Positions 26,326 to 33,368 of a stretch of DNA of 33,368 nt are shown here, piece after piece. Numbering within the stretch: position 1 is the first letter of the stretch; the number at the start of each line of letters is the position of its first letter. Both the position numbers and the translations under genes were made by a program. Below the pieces are notes generated by a model, which saw only the letters and a program-made list of their open reading frames with translations, was not told the DNA's origin and made no database searches. Source of the DNA: Flavobacteriales bacterium (lineage in GTDB: Bacteria > Bacteroidota > Bacteroidia > Flavobacteriales_D > Crocinitomicaceae); contig CANITF010000034.1 of the NCBI GenBank assembly GCA_947470515.1, positions 1 through 33,368 of the forward strand, given 5' to 3'.

Positions 26326-26604
26326 CTAATCCTTCTTATCTGTCATTCTACCCACTGCGCAACTTACAAATGATTTTGCTTTTTGCATGATCGAATTTGG
26401 ATCCGTATCAATTGGATAGCCTAGCCTGGCAAGTTTCTTTTCTACGATTTCAATTTGATTCTCATTGTTATATTCAAATGTAACTGAATGAGTCTCAACT
26501 TCTACATTAGCATTGGAAATTCCTTCTAATTTATTTAAAGCATTTGTAATCGTGTTTGCACATCCATCACACTTTAAGTTTTGTAAAATTTCTGTTTTTG
26601 TCAT
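26326..26604 (-). CDS. Heavy-metal-associated (HMA) domain protein
   Basis: A 92-residue cytosolic protein with one ferredoxin-like HMA domain (residues 3-67): the metal-binding CDGC is in NLKCDGCANTITNAL, followed by VEVETHSVTFEY and EIVEKKLARLGYP. The C-terminal 25 residues (NSIMQKAKSFVSCAVGRMT) are an extra helix with a further cysteine, which is not part of a simple CopZ. Likely role: carrying copper or another soft metal ion. It follows the rhodanese lipoprotein gene by 97 bases on the same strand; a common role in metal or sulfur handling is possible but unproven. No P-type ATPase gene is in the window. Confidence 0.85.
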   Translation of the reverse strand: MTKTEILQNLKCDGCANTITNALNKLEGISNANVEVETHSVTFEYNNENQIEIVEKKLARLGYPIDTDPNSIMQKAKSFVSCAVGRMTDKKD

Positions 26605-26701
26605 GATTCCAAGTATTTATAATTTCCACTACTATAAGTTTCTGATTTTTCTAGCAAATTAAAACAGCTTTACTTATGATAAATAGATTGTTTGTAATCA
26701 A

Positions 26702-27100
26702 TTACCAATTTCCGTAACCGTCTTCTAAATCATAAACTTTCGTAAATCCCATTTCTTTCATCATCGCAGCAGCTTTTCCACTTCTTCCTCCTGCTTGACA
26801 ATATACTAATACAGGTTTAGTTTTATCTAATTTAGCAATATTCGTTTTGAAATTTGCACCATTAAAGTCTATGTTTTTAGCATTACCGATATGACCTCCA
26901 TTGTACTCACCACTCGCCCGAACATCAATTAATTGTGCTTCTTTTTTCGTCATCAACGTTTTGAATTCTGATTTTGTCACAACTTTGTTGACAATTCCAG
27001 TTGACTGTTCCTTCTGATTTTTTGATTTTGCAGTTGTTTGTGCATCACTGCAAGAAATCATAGTAATTGATACAGCTAATAAAATAATGTATTTTTTCAT
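26702..27100 (-). CDS. Rhodanese-like domain lipoprotein
   Basis: A 132-residue envelope protein. The signal MKKYIILLAVSITMISCSDAQ ends in a lipobox (M-I-S-C) with C17 as the lipidation site. The rhodanese domain (about residues 38-130) has LIDVRASGEYNGGHIGNAKN and the active-site loop YCQAGGRSGKAA with C101, so sulfur transfer or persulfide carriage is possible. An ATG 60 bases upstream (27160) would add 20 residues in front of the signal peptide, breaking a lipoprotein signal, so the internal ATG is chosen. It is a short, single-domain form. The gene diverges from the DUF4268 gene. Confidence 0.85.
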   Translation of the reverse strand: MKKYIILLAVSITMISCSDAQTTAKSKNQKEQSTGIVNKVVTKSEFKTLMTKKEAQLIDVRASGEYNGGHIGNAKNIDFNGANFKTNIAKLDKTKPVLVYCQAGGRSGKAAAMMKEMGFTKVYDLEDGYGNW

Positions 27101-27330
27101 CGAATGAGTTTTAAATTTGAACTGCAAGATACTTATTGTTTGAGAATCTTTGAGTAACATGAGTTACAAAGCATATTTATGACAAGAAATTTCAATAGAA
27201 CGGCAGATTAAGTGAAATAAAATTACTTTTGTAGGTATTAAATATAAACGCTATAAAGTTCATTCTTAACTAGTCATAGTTTTAATCACTATTCAAATTT
27301 TATTAATTCAACGAAATAAATTTTAATTAA

Positions 27331-27795
27331 ATGCTTTCTCGTGAAGAACAAAAACAACTGAACATTGAATTCTGGACAGAGTTCAGGAAATTCATGAGTC
27401 ATTTTAAATCGTCTAATGGAAAAAGGATCAATTGGCTGTCCTATCCATCCGATGTTAAAAACGTATATATCCGGTTGCAAGCAGATGGAAAAGGAGCCAG
27501 ATTATGCTTCGATATTCAGCCAAAGGATGATGGGATTCGTGCAATTATATGGGAACAAATGACTGAATTAAAAAAGGTTATGAAAAACAACATGACGCAT
27601 GAAACAATTTGGCTTGAAAAAATGTGGAACGATGAAGGAAGAACATTTTCGAGAATTATGTGGCAACAAGAAGGCTTAGATTTTTATTTAATAAAAGACA
27701 GAATTGTCATTTTTGAATTTCTTAAAAATCGTCTTGTTGAATTTGATAATTTTTACCAAGAGTTTAAAGAAATTCTTATTTCACTAACAGATTAG
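27331..27795 (+). CDS. DUF4268 domain protein
   Basis: A 154-residue protein that is the DUF4268 domain alone: SREEQKQLNIEFWTEFRKFM, VYIRLQADGKGARLCFDIQP, RAIIWEQMTELKKVM and a C-terminal VEFDNFYQEFKEIL segment. In larger proteins this domain is fused to nuclease or restriction-like modules, but here it stands alone and no restriction genes are near. The function is unknown; it is likely cytosolic with no signal peptide. A TACTTTTG word at 27224-27231 lies about 100 bases upstream, too far to be confidently its promoter. Confidence 0.8.
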   Translation: MLSREEQKQLNIEFWTEFRKFMSHFKSSNGKRINWLSYPSDVKNVYIRLQADGKGARLCFDIQPKDDGIRAIIWEQMTELKKVMKNNMTHETIWLEKMWNDEGRTFSRIMWQQEGLDFYLIKDRIVIFEFLKNRLVEFDNFYQEFKEILISLTD

Positions 27796-27846
27796 ATTGC
27801 TTTCGCTATTTTTGCATAAAACGATAATCCGAATTAAATAATAAAC

Positions 27847-28641
27847 ATGAAAAAATTCATTTTAGTAATTTTATCAAACGTGTCAATCATTGGATTTGCT
27901 CAAACAGACATTTTTACTACAGATTTTCAAAATGGTATACCTTTGAGCTATACGCTAATTGACAACGATGGTTTAATTCCTGCTGCCCAAGTATCTGAAT
28001 ATACTTCTGCTTGGATTACAGTTTTAGATCCTGAAAATTTAACAGATACAATAGCCGCATCGACATCCTACTTTTCACCTGCGGGAACAGCAAGTCGTTG
28101 GTTAATTACCGCACCATTTACGACTGGTAGCTATGGTAATTTTATAGAATGGGAAGCAAAATCGCAAGATGCAGCTGTTCCTGATGATTATCTCGTTCTC
28201 GTTTCCACGACAGACAATCAAATTGCAAGTTTTACCGATACAGTTGGCTATATCATTGAAGAAAATTTTGAATGGACAACTAGAACTGTCAATTTGAGTA
28301 CCTATAACAATCAAGCTATTTACATCGCTTTTGTTAACATTACGAATGACGGCTTTAAATTATATATTGACGATATTCATGCTTGGAATAATGATCCTGT
28401 TTCAGTAATTGAATTAAATCAAAATAACGCTGTTTCAATATACCCAAATCCAACAAAAGGAATGTTCTCAGTTGAAAGTGAATCTGAAATACAAAACGTA
28501 ATTGTATCAAATTCCTTTGGTCAAATAGTTTTTACAACTAAACAAACAAAAATAGATTTATCAAATTATTCGAATGGAATATATTTCTTGAAAATTGAAA
28601 CTACTACTGGTTCTTCCATTAAGAAGATAATAAAAAACTAA
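27847..28641 (+). CDS. T9SS-secreted protein with choice-of-anchor J-type domain
   Basis: A 264-residue secreted protein. A signal peptide (MKKFILVILSNVSIIGFA) is followed by a jelly-roll domain of the choice-of-anchor J / cleaved adhesin type (residues 21-178), with TDFQNGIPLSYTLIDNDGL, SRWLITAPFT, DYLVLVSTT and LYIDDIHAW. The last 75 residues are a type A type IX secretion sorting domain: YPNPTKGMFSVESES, NSFGQIVF, NGIYFLKIET and a KKIIKN end. The protein should therefore cross the outer membrane through T9SS and be anchored on the surface or released. It is probably adhesive or glycan-binding, without a catalytic domain. Its last four bases overlap the convergent lipoprotein gene. Confidence 0.88.
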   Translation: MKKFILVILSNVSIIGFAQTDIFTTDFQNGIPLSYTLIDNDGLIPAAQVSEYTSAWITVLDPENLTDTIAASTSYFSPAGTASRWLITAPFTTGSYGNFIEWEAKSQDAAVPDDYLVLVSTTDNQIASFTDTVGYIIEENFEWTTRTVNLSTYNNQAIYIAFVNITNDGFKLYIDDIHAWNNDPVSVIELNQNNAVSIYPNPTKGMFSVESESEIQNVIVSNSFGQIVFTTKQTKIDLSNYSNGIYFLKIETTTGSSIKKIIKN

Positions 28642-29060
28642 ATTTCCGGAAACGGTATTAATACTAGTTGGTATTTAATATCTGACTTTGATGTTGGGTT
28701 CAAAATAATTTTATTTTCAGATTGAACGTTAATATTGAATTCCCATTTTTCTTGAGCAAAAAATAAACTAATGAGATTTTCATCTGGATACAGAGAGTAC
28801 TCCCCTCTTTTTCCTTCTAGATTGCCAATTGCATTCATTGGCTGAAAGATACATTTACCATTTTGATAAAAGATTACAATATCTTTTTCAATATTTATTT
28901 TTGGGGCAAAATTTTTATTTCCGGAATTGACTTCATTTATAATCCAAATTTTACTATTTGAGTCATTAAAAAGCGGCGCCAGACTTATGGGTCTTAGCTC
29001 TACTCCTCTTGAACAGCCTGATATTACACCAATAAATAAACTTAAATAAAGGTATCTCAT
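28638..29060 (-). CDS. Unknown lipoprotein (140 residues)
   Basis: A 140-residue protein with a lipoprotein signal MRYLYLSLFIGVISGCSRG, lipidation at C16. After it the sequence is beta-rich (SKIWIINEVNSGNKNFAP, DIVIFYQNGKC, GEYSLYPDENLISLFF, KWEFNINVQSEN), resembling small Bacteroidota lipocalin-like or META-type periplasmic domains; this likeness is weak. Its start codon shares one base with the stop of the lipoprotein gene upstream (TAATG), a sign of coupled translation. It is the last gene in a string beginning with pyrD. Confidence 0.65.
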   Translation of the reverse strand: MRYLYLSLFIGVISGCSRGVELRPISLAPLFNDSNSKIWIINEVNSGNKNFAPKINIEKDIVIFYQNGKCIFQPMNAIGNLEGKRGEYSLYPDENLISLFFAQEKWEFNINVQSENKIILNPTSKSDIKYQLVLIPFPEI

Positions 29061-29710
29061 TACAAGATCATTTGGTTTTTGACAAGTGTTTTATATATAT
29101 CATTAGATACCGAATCTTTAAGTTCAGCTTTTATTCGTTGTCTCCATGGACCATCTGAGTCTGTACCTTCAATAGTTTCAGTTGTCTGAAATTTATAGGA
29201 TGCACCATTCCAAACAAAGATGCAATTGTAAAAGATTACATCGCCTTCAACATTGTCATTGAAACGTAAAATTAAATCAGGATAATGCGTTTTTGATTTC
29301 CTTGTACCAATTAAATTAGCGACAAAAGTATTGACTTTTACTAATTCACCTTTTTCACGAACAAAGGTTATAAGACGTCTCAATTTAATTCCACCAACTT
29401 TTGATTTTATTTGTAATAAAAATGCATTCTCAACTGGAGCATCATCTCTCATTGGAAAAATTTTAAAGAAACGCGGAGAACAAGCAGGCTTCATGTAATC
29501 TGATGTGTCTTTTTGAAATTCAGAACAAATTTTCAATTCTTTCAATAATTCGACATGTTTAGGGTCGCCAAATGAATCAGAATTAAATAAAGTTTCAATA
29601 CCCGTAATTTCTCCAGAATTATCAGTAATTGTTTTCTTTTTTGGTAAATCATCATCCCCTGAACATCCAGTAAAAACAATTACAAGTATTAGATATACGA
29701 TTTTTTTCAT
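29060..29710 (-). CDS. Unknown lipoprotein (216 residues)
   Basis: A 216-residue lipoprotein: signal MKKIVYLILVIVFTGCSGDD with C16 after a typical lipobox and an acidic SGDDD next to it, a pattern that in Bacteroidota can steer lipoproteins to the cell surface. The mature part has two cysteines (ICSEFQKD, KPACSPRF) that could form a disulfide bridge and repeating beta-strand patterns (AFLLQIKSKVGGIKLRRLI, DLILRFNDNVEGDVIFYN). No family is recognised. It follows the HMG-CoA lyase gene by 29 bases and overlaps the next lipoprotein gene by one base, so the two lipoproteins probably work as a pair. Confidence 0.7.
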   Translation of the reverse strand: MKKIVYLILVIVFTGCSGDDDLPKKKTITDNSGEITGIETLFNSDSFGDPKHVELLKELKICSEFQKDTSDYMKPACSPRFFKIFPMRDDAPVENAFLLQIKSKVGGIKLRRLITFVREKGELVKVNTFVANLIGTRKSKTHYPDLILRFNDNVEGDVIFYNCIFVWNGASYKFQTTETIEGTDSDGPWRQRIKAELKDSVSNDIYKTLVKNQMIL

Positions 29711-29739
29711 CTTTGAAATAATAGTTTTATTGGAAAAAG

Positions 29740-30603
29740 TTACATTGGGAAAACTGTATTTGCCTGTAGATATGATTTTTTAAACAAAATAGAATCTATC
29801 CCGGTTATTATTGCATTTTCATCAAACCAGTCTAACATGACTTCTGTCGGCATGTTACCAGTTAAATCATCACTAGCCATTGGGCAACCACCAAACCCTT
29901 TAATTGCGCCATCAAACCTTTTACAGCCTGCCAAATATGCCGCACTGATTAATTCCTTTGCTCCGCTTGGTTTTGTGTGTAAATGTGCTCCAAATTCAAC
30001 ATTTGGTAGCTGTGGAATTAAAAGTGAGAACAAATCCTTTACTTCATCGGGTGTTGCTGAACCAATTGTATCTGAAACAGCTAGAATTTTCACATCGAAT
30101 TTTGAATAAAGAATATCACTCCATTTCTGCACTATCTCTGGGTTCCATTCTTCCCCATAAGGATTTCCAAAACCCATTGATAAGTATACAACGAGCTCTT
30201 TACCCGATTTGACACACGTATTTTGAATACGTTCAACGAGTGTAAGTGAATCTATAATTGTAGAATTTGTATTTCTTTTTTGAAATTCTTCCGAAACGGA
30301 AAATGGGTAACCTAAATAATTTATTTCTTCAAAAGATGTTGCTTCGGATGCTCCTCTTTCATTTGCAATAATAGCAAGTAGTTTTGAAGATGTATTAAGT
30401 TCTAATTTAGACAACACATCTGCGGTATCTCGCATTTGCGGGATTGCCTTAGGTGAAACAAAACTCCCAAAATCGATCGTGTCAAATCCACATTTTAATA
30501 AAGAATTGATATAATCCGCCTTAATTTCTGTTGGAATGAAATCATGCAGTCCTTGCATAGCATCACGTGGACATTCAATCAGTTTTAATTTCGAATTTAA
30601 CAT
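29740..30603 (-). CDS. Hydroxymethylglutaryl-CoA lyase family enzyme
   Basis: A 287-residue TIM-barrel enzyme of the HMG-CoA lyase branch of the HMGL-like superfamily, which splits HMG-CoA into acetoacetate and acetyl-CoA at the end of leucine breakdown. Catalytic/metal residues are recognisable: R13-D14 in IECPRDAMQG, H207 and H209 in GAHLHTKP, C240 in GFGGCPMASDDLTGNMPTE and N250. The opening ECPRDAMQG instead of EVGPRDGLQ is the usual form in Bacteroidota members. Leucine degradation partners are not next to it; instead it lies 12 bases after pyrD in the same direction, probably a shared transcript. Exact substrate is inferred from family only. Confidence 0.88.
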   Translation of the reverse strand: MLNSKLKLIECPRDAMQGLHDFIPTEIKADYINSLLKCGFDTIDFGSFVSPKAIPQMRDTADVLSKLELNTSSKLLAIIANERGASEATSFEEINYLGYPFSVSEEFQKRNTNSTIIDSLTLVERIQNTCVKSGKELVVYLSMGFGNPYGEEWNPEIVQKWSDILYSKFDVKILAVSDTIGSATPDEVKDLFSLLIPQLPNVEFGAHLHTKPSGAKELISAAYLAGCKRFDGAIKGFGGCPMASDDLTGNMPTEVMLDWFDENAIITGIDSILFKKSYLQANTVFPM

Positions 30604-30615
30604 AGTTAACTAAAA

Positions 30616-31650
30616 TTACGATTTTCTTTTCAGAATAGCTTTATTAATTCTTTTTACTAATCCCGGACCTTCGTAGATAAATCCGGTATACAATTGAATT
30701 AATTTCGCTCCAGCATCTAATTTTTCCAAAGCATCCTCTTCAGAATGAATTCCCCCTACTCCAATTATAGGGAATGAATCATTCGACTTTTGAGATAAGT
30801 ACCGAATTACTTCCGTAGATCGACTTTTTAGCGGTTTCCCCGACAATCCTCCCATACCTATTGAATTTAAAGAATCATCAGTTGCAACAAGGTTTTCTCT
30901 GCTTATTGTAGTATTAGTAGCGATTACGCCTGCAATTTTAACTTCATCGATAATTTCAATAATATCATCCAATTGTTCATTTGTCAAGTCAGGTGCGATT
31001 TTTAATAGTATTGGCTTTTGAACTTTTTTCAAATTATTCATTTTCATCAATTCTGAAAGTAATTGTTTGAGTGGTTCCTTTTCTTGTAATTCTCTCAGGT
31101 TAGGTGTGTTTGGCGATGAAACATTCACTACAAAATAATCCACATAATCAAAAAGCTCTTCAAACGCTATTAAATAATCATTTACAGCATTTTCATTTGG
31201 AGTAATTTTATTTTTACCAATATTTCCACCAATAATAATTTTTGTTTTACGGTTTTTTAAATTATCTATAACTTCGGTTAAACCACCATTATTAAATCCC
31301 ATTCGATTAATGATAGCTTGATCTTTTTTCAGTCTAAATAATCGTGGTTTTTCATTTCCTGATTGACTTTTTGGTGTTACCGTGCCTATTTCGATGAAGC
31401 CAAATCCACAAAAAGCTAAATCATTAAACATAGATGCATTCTTATCAAAGCCTGCTGCTAGTCCTACTGGATTAGGAAATTTGATCCCAAAAACTTCGGT
31501 CTCAAGTTGTTTATCTTCTGAACAAAATAATTTCTTCCAACACCATTTCATTCCTGGTATTTTCAACAAGAATTTCAGGCTAAATGCGGTAAAGTAATGA
31601 ACTTTTTCAGGATCAAAAAGAAATAGGAAGAAACGAATTATTTTGTACAT
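30616..31650 (-). CDS. pyrD: Quinone-dependent dihydroorotate dehydrogenase (class 2)
   Basis: A 344-residue enzyme that oxidises dihydroorotate to orotate, passing electrons to quinone at the inner membrane. The N-terminal helix pair ([20 protein letters not shown]) is the membrane-association domain typical of class 2. [18 protein letters not shown], the catalytic serine in [11 protein letters not shown] (second Ser, about 179), LLKIAPDL and IIGVGGIHS mark FMN and substrate sites. An ATG at 31677 would add nine residues, but it lies inside the terminator hairpin of the upstream gene, so I start at 31650. The gene begins a run of four minus-strand genes, with HMG-CoA lyase and two lipoproteins. 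Confidence 0.93.
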   Translation of the reverse strand: MYKIIRFFLFLFDPEKVHYFTAFSLKFLLKIPGMKWCWKKLFCSEDKQLETEVFGIKFPNPVGLAAGFDKNASMFNDLAFCGFGFIEIGTVTPKSQSGNEKPRLFRLKKDQAIINRMGFNNGGLTEVIDNLKNRKTKIIIGGNIGKNKITPNENAVNDYLIAFEELFDYVDYFVVNVSSPNTPNLRELQEKEPLKQLLSELMKMNNLKKVQKPILLKIAPDLTNEQLDDIIEIIDEVKIAGVIATNTTISRENLVATDDSLNSIGMGGLSGKPLKSRSTEVIRYLSQKSNDSFPIIGVGGIHSEEDALEKLDAGAKLIQLYTGFIYEGPGLVKRINKAILKRKS

Positions 31651-31673
31651 ATTTTTTTGATAAAGGTATAAAT

Positions 31674-31704
31674 GCAAAACGAGGTGACAATAGCCACCTC
31701 GTTT
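31674..31704 (-). terminator. Rho-independent terminator of the DUF6089 gene
   Basis: A perfect ten-base inverted repeat AAACGAGGTG/CACCTCGTTT with an eight-base loop; on the minus strand it is followed by TTTTGCATTT. It begins 26 bases after the DUF6089 stop. Confidence 0.8.
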
Positions 31705-31729
31705 CTTTCATTAACAATATTTTCAACAA

Positions 31730-32665
31730 TTAGAACTTGTAACGTCCTTTACTCCATTTATAGGATTTACGTTGTTTTGAATAATCTTTATAAGTAATAT
31801 TTCTTTGAACGACAATATTAGCTGTATAATATGCATCATTTTGTTTATCACCTCTCTGTTGACCTGGTGCGAACCAAGTAGTGTTATTATTTGCAGGATT
31901 TGATAAATATTGGGCAGCGGCAGATCCTAATAAAGATGGATCATAATAGACACCGGAAACGTCGTCTATATAATCTGAAAAAGTTTTAATGTAAGAAACT
32001 TCTAAACCAAATCTCCACGTGCGTCCTACTCCGAATCTTATTCCAATTCCAAAAGGAATAGTTGCAGTAACAGGTGCAGTTTCTTTTGCACCGCCTGTCA
32101 TTCCTTGTCCTTCAGTATTCAGAGGATCTAATGCCACCCAACTGCCATTGTATTGTGCTTTTGGGTTAAAATAACTTACTCCAATTCCAGTAAATAAATA
32201 AATTTGTTCATTGTGATTTTTGAACAATTTATTACCCGGTAATGAATAACGTGAGCCAAATTTTTCATTAGCAAAAACAATACATTCGATTCTTTGCTGT
32301 AATTCAAAATACATTGATCTAAAAGAAAGATTTCTACTCTCACGAATAACTTCATTCGTTAAAGCGTCATCACCTTTTAAACGACCAATATTCAATGTTG
32401 TTGATGTTGCAAAATAGGGATGAAAACGAAATCTATATCCTATCATCCCACCAATACCCGTAGAACGCAAGTCGATATCTTTTAATCTATAGTCCGTACC
32501 AATTTGATTTTGCCCTCCCAAATCACCTGTGAATTGAGTAGCCCCAAAACCAAACATTATTTCTTTTTTATTAAGAGACCAGTTTCTTTGGGTATTGAAA
32601 TTAGTATGTTGGGTAAAGGATACCAAACCTATCAGTAATAACAAAAGTGTTAAAATATATTTCAT
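31730..32665 (-). CDS. DUF6089-type outer membrane beta-barrel protein
   Basis: A 311-residue protein with a signal peptide (MKYILTLLLLLIGLVSFTQ) and alternating aromatic beta strands that suit an outer-membrane barrel: EIMFGFGATQFTGDLGG, TGIGGMIGYRFRFHPYFA, FELQQRIECIVF, YLFTGIGVSYFNPKAQYNG, IPFGIGIRFGVGRTWRFGLE, and the family tag TFSDYIDDVSGVYYDP. These are DUF6089 features; in Bacteroidota such proteins are abundant outer-membrane components of unknown duty, in some cases linked to gliding or T9SS genes. The barrel ends in a basic tail (SKQRKSYKWSKGRYKF). A 278-base upstream spacer holds a long palindrome. Confidence 0.85.
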   Translation of the reverse strand: MKYILTLLLLLIGLVSFTQHTNFNTQRNWSLNKKEIMFGFGATQFTGDLGGQNQIGTDYRLKDIDLRSTGIGGMIGYRFRFHPYFATSTTLNIGRLKGDDALTNEVIRESRNLSFRSMYFELQQRIECIVFANEKFGSRYSLPGNKLFKNHNEQIYLFTGIGVSYFNPKAQYNGSWVALDPLNTEGQGMTGGAKETAPVTATIPFGIGIRFGVGRTWRFGLEVSYIKTFSDYIDDVSGVYYDPSLLGSAAAQYLSNPANNNTTWFAPGQQRGDKQNDAYYTANIVVQRNITYKDYSKQRKSYKWSKGRYKF

Positions 32666-32763
32666 ATAGTGTTTTTAAAATGACATACGCCATTGTATAA
32701 CGTCACGAATTTATGAATAGTTTTTTGAATAAAAAAAAAAAAAGTGAATAAATACTAATATTC

Positions 32764-32779
32764 AATTGTTCAAACAATT
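32764..32779. promoter_or_regulatory. AATTGTT-CA-AACAATT palindrome upstream of the DUF6089 gene
   Basis: A perfect 16-base inverted repeat with a two-base centre, about 100 bases ahead of the DUF6089 ATG and close to a TAGTTTTG word (minus, 32819 to 32812) that could be the -7 box. It looks like an operator; the regulator is unknown. Confidence 0.35.
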
Positions 32780-32943
32780 ATCTAATTTCCCCATAACTTT
32801 AAAATCCCGCCCAAAACTAAACGTTTGAGCAGAATTTTTAAGATTAAAATAGTAATTATTTGACAAAATTAAATCATCCATTTAATGGTCTTTTAACTTA
32901 TGATGCATCATTTATTTTTGCAGCTGGTGAACCTCGTATTAGT

Positions 32944-33243
32944 TTAACTATTCACATTGTAACTTCTATCGATCTGAATATTATTTTTTATTGTAGAAGT
33001 TGCTTTTTGCTTTTTTAATGTAATTGTTTCGTCATTTATCGCGGTTTTTGAATTCATTTCATTATTAAATAAAATGGCTATTGCCATCGAAGACAGACCG
33101 ATAGCCCCGTAAAACCAGGGGCTTTTGAAATCGGTCATCTTTGTATTTCTAGCTAGATTCAAAATTGGTTTGAAATCTTGTCGCAACTCTATATATGTTG
33201 ACGTTAGATTTTTTCTATCCAAATTGATTTTTTTAATTTCCAT
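32944..33243 (-). CDS. Small one-helix membrane protein next to sigma factor gene (possible anti-sigma partner)
   Basis: A 99-residue protein with a cytosolic-looking N-terminus (residues 1-43, MEIKKINLDRKNLTSTYIE then LRQDFKPILNLARNT), one membrane segment at about 44-60 (SPWFYGAIGLSSMAIAILF) and a short polar tail. The arrangement DxxKSPWFYGAIGLSS recalls larger Bacteroidota membrane proteins encoded directly after sigma-70 genes, in which the N-terminal part may hold the sigma factor. Here the outer part is very short. It begins three bases after the sigma gene stop, so the two are surely cotranscribed. Anti-sigma function is inference from context. Confidence 0.7.
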   Translation of the reverse strand: MEIKKINLDRKNLTSTYIELRQDFKPILNLARNTKMTDFKSPWFYGAIGLSSMAIAILFNNEMNSKTAINDETITLKKQKATSTIKNNIQIDRSYNVNS

Positions 33244-33246
33244 AAA

Positions 33247-33368
33247 TTATTGTTTTGGATTTATTAACTGTTTCAGTTTTTCAATTGCACGAAAAGCTTT
33301 TACTTTCGCATTATTTTCTGTTATTTCTAATATCTCACCTATTTCTCTAAAGGATCGTTTTTCAAAGA
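33247..33368 (-). CDS. RNA polymerase sigma factor, sigma-70 family (3' end only)
   Basis: Only the last 39 residues are inside the window; the gene continues beyond its end. They read FEKRSFREIGEILEITENN followed by AKVKAFRAIEKLKQLI and a NPKQ end. This is the C-terminal part of region 4.2, with the helix-turn-helix that binds the -33/-35 promoter element (REIGEILEITENNAKVKAFRA, cf. EIAEILGITEGNVKVR in ECF sigma factors). Its group cannot be settled, but the ending is that of an ECF-type factor. The stop is three bases before the small membrane protein gene. Confidence 0.82.
   Translation of the reverse strand, partial: FEKRSFREIGEILEITENNAKVKAFRAIEKLKQLINPKQ

Noticed and set aside
29837-30212. 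Plus-strand frames of 84-90 codons in the HMG-CoA lyase gene
   Set aside because: Antisense to the conserved catalytic part of a well recognised enzyme.
32731-32743. Run of 13 A residues
   Set aside because: Simple homopolymer in a spacer; no hairpin next to it on the plus strand and no gene ending there, so not called as a terminator or phase-variable tract.
32913-32920. TATTTTTG promoter-like word on the plus strand near the end of the window
   Set aside because: No plus-strand gene lies downstream; would only make antisense RNA to the small membrane protein gene. Such words are expected by chance in AT-rich DNA.

Overview
The window reads as about 33 kb of AT-rich chromosome from a Bacteroidota bacterium, most likely a marine or freshwater Flavobacteriales (Crocinitomicaceae/Fluviicola-like) lineage; the genus is inference. 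The pointers are a type IX secretion C-terminal sorting domain, DUF6089 and DUF6702 proteins, a quinone-linked PyrD, TAnnTTTG promoter boxes instead of sigma-70 consensus, lack of Shine-Dalgarno sequences, and cold-shock and YidC proteins of Bacteroidota architecture. No phage, insertion sequence, CRISPR array, tRNA or rRNA was found, and gene density is normal, so this is mainly housekeeping core genome.

Layout. 1-5.4 kb (+): DUF5362 membrane protein, half-length DUF1456, ettA, VF530-type DNA-binding protein, pepD, DUF3820, an uncalled 58-codon gene with its own terminator, and an XRE regulator that overlaps mnmA tail to tail. 5.4-8 kb: mnmA (-) diverges from a secreted protein with a triplicated C-terminal module (+). 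8-16 kb (-): DUF6702 + M1 metallopeptidase pair; pyrG-yidC operon with a strong terminator; and a secreted protein whose C-terminal half looks like the polymorphic toxin type 23 domain. 16.1-17.9 kb (+): a LytS/LytTR two-component system. 18-23.2 kb (-): CvfB-like RNA-binding protein and a tandem universal stress protein, a secreted protein of unknown function, rpe, and an L,D-transpeptidase lipoprotein. 23.3-26.2 kb (+): rhomboid protease, class IV aminotransferase and YwbE as one operon, then a cold-shock-domain protein with an unusually long leader, then DUF983. 26.3-27.1 kb (-): heavy-metal-associated domain protein and rhodanese lipoprotein. 27.3-28.6 kb (+): DUF4268 protein and a T9SS cargo protein. 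28.6-31.7 kb (-): pyrD, HMG-CoA lyase and two unknown lipoproteins in apparent operon order. 31.7-33.4 kb (-): DUF6089 outer-membrane barrel, a small one-helix membrane protein, and the 3' end of a sigma-70 family factor cut by the window edge.

Functional themes are translation and tRNA modification (EttA, MnmA, CvfB), pyrimidine supply (PyrG, PyrD), envelope biogenesis (YidC, L,D-transpeptidase, outer-membrane proteins) and envelope sensing (LytS/LytTR, sigma factor plus membrane partner). I see no convincing new multi-gene defence or mobile system. The best leads are the toxin-23-like secreted protein beside the two-component system, the triplicated-module protein, a possible CTP-sensing start at pyrG, the long cold-shock leader, a short palindrome shared by the XRE gene and the mnmA divergent promoter region, and the 58-codon gene. 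Several gene starts were moved from an upstream TTG or ATG to an internal ATG because the promoter box or a terminator overlaps the longer version.
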